Assembly: GCA_900549495.1 (NCBI GenBank)
Contig: UROL01000047.1
Span: 1-11,977 of the forward strand
DNA from: an uncultured Eubacteriales bacterium
GTDB taxonomy: Bacteria; Bacillota; Clostridia; Oscillospirales; Oscillospiraceae
Direction: 5' to 3'
Length of the DNA: 11,977 nucleotides
A program made the translations under genes and the position numbers. Shown here piece after piece: positions 6,823 to 11,977 of the stretch (the stretch's first letter is position 1; each line of letters starts with the position of its first letter). The notes beneath the pieces were generated by a model. That model ran no database searches and had not been told where the DNA came from. It saw only the letters and a list, made by a program, of their open reading frames with translations.

Positions 6823-8067
6823 ATGAAAAGCACGCTGCGTAATGTTTTCCACTCCTCCAAATTCGTGACGGGTTTCGTAATCTTCCTGTTCCTGATGGTG
6901 ATGATTATTGTCTACCCCCTGATCAATCCCGGCAGCCCCCTGGAGCAGATTGGCGTGGGCACCTTTGCCAGACCCGGCACCTATGTCTCGCTGTACGATG
7001 CCGCCAAAACCAACCCCGACCGGGAGCGGGAGACCCTGCGTCTGCCCGATGCCGAGGATAAGCGCCTGGCCCGGGCCCTCAGCGATTCCGACCGGGTGCT
7101 GATGGTGGAGTGGCTGGGCCTGAAGGGCGTGAGCCTGGAGGGCGTGGACTATTCCGACACCGAGGAACTGCTGAAGCTCTGGCACGAGAATTACGATTCC
7201 ACCTTCAAGCCCAAGGGCATGACCTCCGCCGCCCAGAAGAAGTATAAGCGGCTGAACGATGCTCTGCTGGCGCTGCAAACCGCCGAAAACCTCACCGTGG
7301 TCTCCGACGGCGAAACCCTGAGCACCATCAAGAAAAACGACTATGTCAACGTGGGCACCGTGGCCAACGTGAAGCGGCTGCCCCTGGGCACCGACAACTT
7401 CGGCCGGGACGTGCTGAAGGAGCTGGTGGGCGCTACCAAGACCTCCCTGGTGGTGGGCCTGGTGGCGGGTGTGGTGGCCACCCTTATCGGCCTGACATTG
7501 GGCCTGCTCTCCGGCTATGTGGGGGGCGTGGTGGACGATATCATCATGTTCGTCACCAACCTGTTCACCGTGATTCCCGGCTTCATTCTGCTGATTCTGA
7601 TTTCCTATTCCATCAGCCCGGAGCTTCGGGGCCCCACCACCGTGGCCGTGGTCATCGGCTTCACCAGCTGGACCTGGACGGCACGTTCCGTCCGCTCCCA
7701 GGTTATCTCCCTGCGTAACCGTGACCATGTGAACCTGTCCAAGCTCTCCGGCCACAGCCTGATTCGGATTGTGGTCACCGACATTCTGCCCTATATCGCA
7801 TCCTACGTTGTCATGGCCTTTATCCTCCAGGTGTCCTCCGGCATCCTCAGCGAGGCGCAGCTTTCCCTGCTGGGCCTGGGTCCCAAGACCACCGTCACCC
7901 CCACCCTGGGCCTGATGATGAACTGGGCCATGAGCTACTCCGCACACATCAACGGAACCTGGTGGGCCTACCTGCCTGTCATCCTGACCATCACCCTCAT
8001 CTCCTTCTCCCTGAACCTGATGAACACCGGTCTGGACCAGGTCTTTAACCCCACCCTGAGAGACTAA
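6823..8067 (+). CDS. ABC importer permease 2 (DppC/OppC type) with enlarged extracytoplasmic segment
   Basis: The second channel subunit, 414 residues against about 280-310 for a typical DppC. TM1 lies at about 12-34. The conserved LGTDNFGRD motif, usually near residue 50-70, sits at 188-196. The intervening stretch (about 36-185) is hydrophilic, charged and apparently helical, with no membrane segment, and should lie outside the membrane. From about 200 onward the usual five further membrane segments follow. The coupling loop is around 303-323 (VNLSKLSG followed by RIVVTDILP) and is degenerate at its EAA positions. AAGGAGG at 6808-6814 is 8 nt from the ATG. The frame is intact with no internal start, so the extra length is real. 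A docking role for the binding protein is only a guess. Confidence 0.9.
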   Translation: MKSTLRNVFHSSKFVTGFVIFLFLMVMIIVYPLINPGSPLEQIGVGTFARPGTYVSLYDAAKTNPDRERETLRLPDAEDKRLARALSDSDRVLMVEWLGLKGVSLEGVDYSDTEELLKLWHENYDSTFKPKGMTSAAQKKYKRLNDALLALQTAENLTVVSDGETLSTIKKNDYVNVGTVANVKRLPLGTDNFGRDVLKELVGATKTSLVVGLVAGVVATLIGLTLGLLSGYVGGVVDDIIMFVTNLFTVIPGFILLILISYSISPELRGPTTVAVVIGFTSWTWTARSVRSQVISLRNRDHVNLSKLSGHSLIRIVVTDILPYIASYVVMAFILQVSSGILSEAQLSLLGLGPKTTVTPTLGLMMNWAMSYSAHINGTWWAYLPVILTITLISFSLNLMNTGLDQVFNPTLRD

Positions 8068-8077
8068 GGAGGCAGTT

Positions 8078-9115
8078 ATGGCGAACGAGAATATGGAGAA
8101 GAAATCTTCCGGCCGTGTGATGCTGGAGGTTCGCAACCTGAAAACCAAATACGTCACCCGCTTCGGCGAGAGTGTCTACGCCGTGGACGGTGTCTCCTTC
8201 AAGATTGAAGAGGGCAAGTCCATGGGCATCGCCGGTGAGTCCGGCTGCGGCAAGTCCACCCTGGCCCTGAGCCTGATGGGCTACTACTTCGCCCCCCTGC
8301 ACTATATCAGCGGCGACATTATCATCGACGGAAAGAATATTTCCGGCATGGACCCGGATACCGTCCGGAAATCCATCCTGGGCTCCGAGATAGCCTACAT
8401 CCCCCAGGCGGCCATGAACGCCCTGAACCCCACCCAGAAAATCATCCGCTTCATCGAGGACGTGGTACACGCCCACGACCCCAAGGCAGACAAGAAGGAC
8501 ATTCGGGCCAAGGCCGAGATGCGCTTCGCCGAGCTGGGCCTGCCCCCCAAGGTGCTGGACCAGCACGCCGTGGAGCTCTCCGGCGGCATGAAGCAGCGCA
8601 CCGTCATTGCCGTGTCCACCATCCTGAACCCCAAGGTTCTGATTGCCGACGAGCCCTCCTCCGCCCTGGACGTCACCAGCCAGAAAATGGTTATTAAGAT
8701 GATGCGGGAGCTGATGGAGAAGGGCTATATCAAGGCCATGGTATTCATCACCCACGAGCTGCCCCTGCTGTACAACGTCACCGACGATATCATGGTTATG
8801 TACGCCGGTCAAATCGTAGAGCGGGGCACCGCCAAGGAAATGGTGTTCGACCCTGTCCACCCCTATTCCCACGGCCTGATGGGCTCCATCCTGGTGCCCG
8901 AGGAGGGCACCCGGGGCCACAAGCTCACCGCCATTCCCGGCACGCCCCCCAACCTGAAGCGCCCCCCGGCAGGCTGCCGCTTTGCTGAGCGCTGCAAATA
9001 CGCCAAGCCGGAGTGCCGGTTCAACAGCCCCGCCGAGCGGGAGTTCGGCGACAACCGGATGTATCGCTGCCTGATGGGCGTGGACGAACTGAAGGAGGTA
9101 TACAGCCATGAGTGA
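8078..9115 (+). CDS. ABC importer ATPase 1 (DppD/OppD type)
   Basis: A 345-residue cytoplasmic ATPase that powers transport together with the second ATPase. Walker A is GESGCGKST (53-61), the Q-loop is [11 protein letters not shown], the signature is LSGGMKQ (167-173), Walker B is VLIADEP (187-193, catalytic E192), and FITHE carries the switch His. The C-terminal oligopeptide/dipeptide-transporter region is present (HPY at 261-263, [13 protein letters not shown]). It has a cysteine set at C300, C306, C313 and C331 (CX5CX6CX17C), which in some DppD homologues holds an iron-sulfur cluster. The gene starts 10 nt after the upstream permease, with AAGGAGG overlapping that gene's stop codon. It overlaps the next gene by 8 nt, which suggests translational coupling of the two ATPases. 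Confidence 0.94.
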   Translation: MANENMEKKSSGRVMLEVRNLKTKYVTRFGESVYAVDGVSFKIEEGKSMGIAGESGCGKSTLALSLMGYYFAPLHYISGDIIIDGKNISGMDPDTVRKSILGSEIAYIPQAAMNALNPTQKIIRFIEDVVHAHDPKADKKDIRAKAEMRFAELGLPPKVLDQHAVELSGGMKQRTVIAVSTILNPKVLIADEPSSALDVTSQKMVIKMMRELMEKGYIKAMVFITHELPLLYNVTDDIMVMYAGQIVERGTAKEMVFDPVHPYSHGLMGSILVPEEGTRGHKLTAIPGTPPNLKRPPAGCRFAERCKYAKPECRFNSPAEREFGDNRMYRCLMGVDELKEVYSHE

Positions 9116-9965
9116 AGAACGCATCGCCTCTGCCAAGGATTTTTCCAATGCCCCCCTGTGCCTCAGCGGCCGCCATGTCACCAAGGTCTTCGGCTACGGT
9201 GAGAAGAAGACCATCGCCGTCAACGATGTCAGCTTCGACTTCCACGAGGGGGAGTTCGTCTCCATCGTAGGCGAGTCCGGCTCCGGCAAAACCACCCTGT
9301 CCAAAATCCTTCTGGGCCTGCTGAACCATACCGAGGGAGAAATCCTCTTCCAGGGCAAGCCCCGGGATATCTCCAGCTCCAAAAAGCGCAACGCCTATTG
9401 GAAGGGCATCCAGGCCATCTTCCAGGACCCCTTCTCCTCCTACAATTCCTTCCATAAGATTGATGCCGTGCTGCTGGACTGCATCAATATGCGCGGCGGC
9501 AAGCACCTGCCCATGGAGAAGAAAATCGAGATGATGACCGAGGCCTGCTCCTTCGTCAACCTGAAATTCGCAGAGCTTACCAACAAATACCCCTTCGAGC
9601 TCTCCGGCGGCCAGATGCAGCGGCTGATGATTGCCCGTATCTTCCTGCTGAGGCCCAAGATTCTCCTGGCCGACGAGCCCACCTCCATGGTGGACGCCTG
9701 CTCCCGGGCCACCATCCTGGATATGCTCCTACAGCTCCGGGACGAAATCGGCATGACCATCATCTTCATCACCCACGACATTGGCCTGGCCTACTACATC
9801 TCCGACACCGTGTATATTATGGAGCACGGCAAATTCGTGGAGTTCGGCAAGGCAGACGAGGTCATCCTGAACCCCCAGGCAGCCTACACCAAGCGCCTCA
9901 TCTCCGACGTGCCCAAAATCCACGAGGAATGGGACCTGTCCACCGTAGACCTAATCCAGGGCTAA
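9108..9965 (+). CDS. ABC importer ATPase 2 (DppF/OppF type), short C-terminus
   Basis: A 285-residue ATPase partner of the preceding subunit. Walker A is GESGSGKTT (55-63), the signature is LSGGQMQ (165-171), Walker B is ILLADEP (185-191, catalytic E190), and FITHD carries the switch His. The D-loop reads SMVD instead of the common SALD. Unlike ATPase 1, it lacks the HPY and Cys-containing C-terminal extension and ends soon after the nucleotide-binding domain; DppF proteins are usually 310-330 residues. AAGGAGG at 9092-9098 inside the upstream gene precedes the ATG, which overlaps the upstream stop region by 8 nt. A strong terminator follows, marking the end of the operon. Confidence 0.93.
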   Translation: MSEERIASAKDFSNAPLCLSGRHVTKVFGYGEKKTIAVNDVSFDFHEGEFVSIVGESGSGKTTLSKILLGLLNHTEGEILFQGKPRDISSSKKRNAYWKGIQAIFQDPFSSYNSFHKIDAVLLDCINMRGGKHLPMEKKIEMMTEACSFVNLKFAELTNKYPFELSGGQMQRLMIARIFLLRPKILLADEPTSMVDACSRATILDMLLQLRDEIGMTIIFITHDIGLAYYISDTVYIMEHGKFVEFGKADEVILNPQAAYTKRLISDVPKIHEEWDLSTVDLIQG

Positions 9966-9976
9966 CCCCTAAAGCG

Positions 9977-10006
9977 AATCCCCCGGCCATTGGCTGGGGG
10001 ATTTTT
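9977..10006 (+). terminator. Intrinsic terminator of the importer operon
   Basis: AATCCCCC (9977-9984) pairs with GGGGGATT (9996-10003). The stem continues through a G-U pair and GCC/GGC to a 3-nt loop, about 12 pairs in all, and is followed by TTTTT ending at 10006. It lies 12 nt after the last importer gene. Confidence 0.9.
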
Positions 10007-10018
10007 GCAAAAAAACAC

Positions 10019-10049
10019 TTGACCGGTAGCTACTACCGGCTGCTATGAT
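10019..10049 (+). promoter_or_regulatory. MerR-type promoter with palindromic operator in a 19-bp spacer
   Basis: TTGACC (10019-10024) and TATGAT (10044-10049) are separated by 19 nt, longer than the optimal 17. The spacer is filled by CCGGTAGCTACTACCGG (10023-10039), a perfect 7-bp inverted repeat around CTA that overlaps the end of the -35 box. An overlong spacer with a dyad between the hexamers is the hallmark of promoters activated by MerR-family regulators, which twist the DNA to realign the boxes. The architecture is seen in the sequence; the identity of the regulator is inferred, and its gene is not in the window. Confidence 0.75.
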
Positions 10050-10054
10050 AGTGG

Positions 10055-10070
10055 TGTAAAAAACTTTACA
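10055..10070 (+). repeat. Inverted repeat in the leader of the redox operon
   Basis: TGTAAA and TTTACA are 6-nt arms around AAAC, starting at about the expected transcription start and ending directly against the ribosome binding site GGAGGAG (10071-10077). It could be a weak 5' hairpin or a second protein site. The stem is short and AT-rich, so a chance origin is possible. Confidence 0.3.
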
Positions 10071-10082
10071 GGAGGAGTTCAT

Positions 10083-10703
10083 ATGAAAGCATTGCTGATT
10101 AACGGAAGCCCCAATCCCAAGGGCTGCACCTACGCGGCCCTCACCGAGCTGAAAAAGACTCTGGAGGAGCAGGATATCCAGGTGGAGCTGCTCCATGTGG
10201 GCAATAAGGACATTCGCGGCTGCATTGCCTGCCGCAAATGTGCACAGACTGGGAAATGCGTCTTCGACGATGTAGTGAACCAGGTGGCCCCCAAGCTGGC
10301 AGAGGCGGATGCCTTCGTCATCGGCTGCCCAGTGTACTTTGCCTCTCCTGCCGGGGGTGCCATCTCCTTTATGGATCGGCTGTTCTTCAGCACCTTTGGG
10401 GTTGACAAAACCATGAAGGTGGGGGCGGCGGTGGTCACCTGCCGCAGAGGCGGCAACACGGCTACCTTCGATGTGCTGAACAAGTATTTCACCATGACCG
10501 GTATGCCAGTGGCCTCCAGCCAGTATTGGAACATGGTTTATGGCAGCTCTGCCCAAGAGGTGGAGAAGGATGCCGAGGGTCTGCAAACCATGCGAACGCT
10601 GGGGCGCAACATGGCGTTTATGATGAAGTCCTTCCAGCTGGGAAAGGAGCAGCTGGGCCTTCCCCAAAGGGAGCCGCTGGTTTTCACCAGTTTTCACCAC
10701 TGA
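10083..10703 (+). CDS. Flavodoxin-fold NAD(P)H-dependent FMN oxidoreductase, Cys-cluster type
   Basis: A 206-residue cytoplasmic flavoprotein of the NADPH-dependent FMN reductase / iron-sulfur flavoprotein group. The N-terminal strand and phosphate loop (MKALLINGSPNPKGCT, G8-T16) should bind FMN phosphate, and CPVYFASPAG is the second flavin-contact segment. A compact cysteine set, C47, C50, C53 and C59 (CX2CX2CX5C), fits the pattern that binds a 4Fe-4S cluster in Isf of Methanosarcina. Some homologues keep such cysteines without a proven cluster. GGAGG at 10071-10075 is 7 nt from the ATG. It is the first gene behind the MerR-type promoter and is followed after 17 nt by the CMD-cupin gene, so it probably takes part in reduction of a quinone, nitro, aldehyde or other electrophile. 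The substrate is unknown. Confidence 0.85.
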   Translation: MKALLINGSPNPKGCTYAALTELKKTLEEQDIQVELLHVGNKDIRGCIACRKCAQTGKCVFDDVVNQVAPKLAEADAFVIGCPVYFASPAGGAISFMDRLFFSTFGVDKTMKVGAAVVTCRRGGNTATFDVLNKYFTMTGMPVASSQYWNMVYGSSAQEVEKDAEGLQTMRTLGRNMAFMMKSFQLGKEQLGLPQREPLVFTSFHH

Positions 10704-10720
10704 TACAGGAGGAACACCCT

Positions 10721-11470
10721 ATGAATAAGGTTACAGCAGGCAGAGACACCCTGGGGGCCTTTGCCCCTAAATTTGCACAGCTGAATGATGATGTGCTTTT
10801 TGGCGAGGTTTGGAGCCGGACAGAGGCCCTTTCCCTGCGGGATCGCTCCCTGGTCACCGTCACCGCCCTGATGGCCCAGGGGCTGACGGATACTTCCTTT
10901 GCCCACCACCTGGCCAGGGCCAAGGAAAACGGCATCACCCGGGAAGAAATCGGGGAGATTTTGACCCATGCCGCCTTCTACGCCGGTTGGCCCAAGGCCT
11001 GGGCGGCCTTCCGTATGGCCAAGGAGGTCTGGGCGGAGCCGGACACCGACGATGCAAAGCAAAACCACCAGAACAGGATGGTCTTCCCCATTGGGCCCCC
11101 CAATAGCGGCTACGCCCAGTATTTCGTCGGGCAGAGCTACCTGGCCCCGGTATCCGGGGAGCAGGTGAAAATTTTCAACGTGACCTTTGAGCCCGGCTGC
11201 CGGAACAACTGGCATATCCATGAGGCCACTCAGGGCGGCGGACAGATTCTGGTCTGCCTGGCCGGGCGGGGGTACTATCAGCAGTGGGGGCAGGAGCCCC
11301 AGGCCCTGAACCCCGGCGACGTGGTGAATATCGCCCCCGGGGTGAAGCATTGGCACGGCGCTGCCCCGGACAGTTGGTTCTCCCACCTGGCGGTGGAGGT
11401 GCCCGGGGAAAACACCCGCACCCAGTGGTGTGAGGCGGTGGAGGAAGAAGCCTACGCAAGGCTGCAATAA
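10721..11470 (+). CDS. Carboxymuconolactone decarboxylase (AhpD-like) - cupin fusion protein
   Basis: A 249-residue two-domain protein. Residues 10-105 resemble the CMD/AhpD helical domain (LRDRSLVTVTALMAQG at 39-54, then EEIGEILTHAAFYAGWPKA at 75-93) but lack the CxxC pair of peroxidase-partner AhpD proteins. Residues 120-235 form a cupin: WHIH (H165, H167), the GGQILV segment (Q175) and H210 give the usual 3-His-1-Gln metal set. This spacing also occurs in cupin-type (R)-hydroxynitrile lyases, although four extra residues lie between H167 and Q175. The start at 10721 is set by AGGAGG at 10707-10712, 8 nt upstream. An in-frame ATG at 10526 lies inside the preceding gene and has no such site. 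The gene is sandwiched between two flavoproteins. The reaction is not predictable; a lyase, decarboxylase or detoxification role is possible. Confidence 0.88.
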   Translation: MNKVTAGRDTLGAFAPKFAQLNDDVLFGEVWSRTEALSLRDRSLVTVTALMAQGLTDTSFAHHLARAKENGITREEIGEILTHAAFYAGWPKAWAAFRMAKEVWAEPDTDDAKQNHQNRMVFPIGPPNSGYAQYFVGQSYLAPVSGEQVKIFNVTFEPGCRNNWHIHEATQGGGQILVCLAGRGYYQQWGQEPQALNPGDVVNIAPGVKHWHGAAPDSWFSHLAVEVPGENTRTQWCEAVEEEAYARLQ

Positions 11471-11482
11471 GGAGTGTAGATT

Positions 11483-11977
11483 ATGAGCAAAAAGGTTTTG
11501 ATTTTGTCCGGAAGCCCCCGGAAGGGGGGCAATTCCGATATCCTCTGCGACGAATTCATGCGGGGGGCACAGGAGACCGGCAACCAGGTGGAGAAAATCC
11601 GGGTGGCGGCGAAAAAAATCGCCCCCTGCTCCGGCTGCTACTACTGCCGGGATCATGGGGGAGAATGCGCCCGGAAGGACGACATGGCAGACATTCTGCA
11701 AAAGATGATTGATGCCGACGTGCTGGTTTTGGCCAGCCCGGTGTACTTCTACTCCATAGATGCCCAGCTCAAGGCGGTAATCGACCGCACTGTGGCCCGG
11801 TGGCTGGAGGTGAAGAATAAGGAGTTCTATTACATCGTCACCATGGCAGACGATACCCCCGCCTCCGCCGACACCACCCTTGCCTGCCTCCGGGGCTACG
11901 CCGCCTGCGTGGAGGGAGCCATAGAAAAAGGCACCATCCTGGCCCCGGGTGTCTACACCCCCGGCCAAGTCCACCAA
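11483..11977 (+). CDS. Flavodoxin-fold oxidoreductase, Cys-cluster type (C-terminus cut by window edge)
   Basis: The first 165 residues of a second NADPH-dependent FMN reductase / iron-sulfur-flavoprotein-like enzyme; the frame runs off the right edge. The FMN phosphate loop is LSGSPRKGGNS (8-18), and the flavin segment is ASPVYFYS (84-91). A cysteine set, C49, C52, C55 and C62 (CX2CX2CX6C), again matches the compact Isf motif. It begins 12 nt after the CMD-cupin stop codon, with a GGAG ribosome binding site at 11471-11474, so it belongs to the same operon. It is clearly divergent from the first flavoprotein of the operon rather than a recent copy: the loops share only GSP and the Cys spacing. 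Confidence 0.86.
   Translation, partial: MSKKVLILSGSPRKGGNSDILCDEFMRGAQETGNQVEKIRVAAKKIAPCSGCYYCRDHGGECARKDDMADILQKMIDADVLVLASPVYFYSIDAQLKAVIDRTVARWLEVKNKEFYYIVTMADDTPASADTTLACLRGYAACVEGAIEKGTILAPGVYTPGQVHQ

Noticed and set aside
3783..9965. Calling the importer a dipeptide/oligopeptide system (dpp/opp)
   Set aside because: The subunit families fit, but the neighbouring beta-mannosidase and LacI regulator and the Trp-rich binding protein favour an oligosaccharide. I kept the structural class only and gave no gene symbols.
10526..10720. N-terminal extension of the CMD-cupin protein from the ATG at 10526
   Set aside because: It lies inside the flavoprotein gene in another frame and lacks conserved features. 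AGGAGG at 10707-10712 marks the ATG at 10721.
1..11977. Mobile elements, CRISPR arrays, tRNA/rRNA genes and attachment sites
   Set aside because: No transposase or integrase motifs, spaced repeats, or tRNA-like cloverleaf sequences were seen on either strand.

Overview
The window reads as a chromosomal segment of a GC-rich, gut-type Clostridia bacterium, most likely Oscillospiraceae or Ruminococcaceae. That placement is an inference from strong AGGAGG-type ribosome binding sites, consensus SigA promoters, Gram-positive style transport genes and base composition. No rRNA or other phylogenetic marker is present to confirm it.

Left part (1-9965): a carbohydrate-utilisation locus. A GH2 beta-mannosidase on the minus strand runs off the left edge. 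It is divergent from a LacI-family repressor gene. The 266-bp region between them holds two back-to-back promoters, TTGACA-N17-TATAGT for the mannosidase and TTGACA-N17-TATAAT for the regulator. Each has a CG-centred palindrome just downstream of its expected start point. After lacI and a probable terminator comes a five-gene ABC importer of the Opp/Dpp class: a family 5 binding protein, two permeases and two ATPases. A 10-bp perfect stem-loop separates the binding-protein gene from the first permease, and a strong intrinsic terminator closes the operon. The simplest model is that a short beta-mannoside (from mannan or an N-glycan core) is imported by this formally peptide-type transporter and cleaved in the cytoplasm by the mannosidase, which lacks a signal peptide. 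The LacI protein would sense the sugar.

Right part (9966-11977): a separate redox-type operon. It has a MerR-type promoter, with a 19-bp spacer carrying a 17-bp palindrome. Its genes encode a flavodoxin-fold NAD(P)H/FMN oxidoreductase with a compact Cys cluster, a carboxymuconolactone decarboxylase-cupin fusion, and a second Cys-cluster flavoprotein cut by the right edge. No MerR gene is in the window.

The points most worth a second look are the MerR-like promoter with its CMD-cupin/flavoprotein operon, the roughly 120-residue extra extracytoplasmic segment in the second permease, the Trp-rich binding protein with a poor lipobox, and the paired divergent promoters and operators. I saw no mobile element, CRISPR array, tRNA or rRNA gene.
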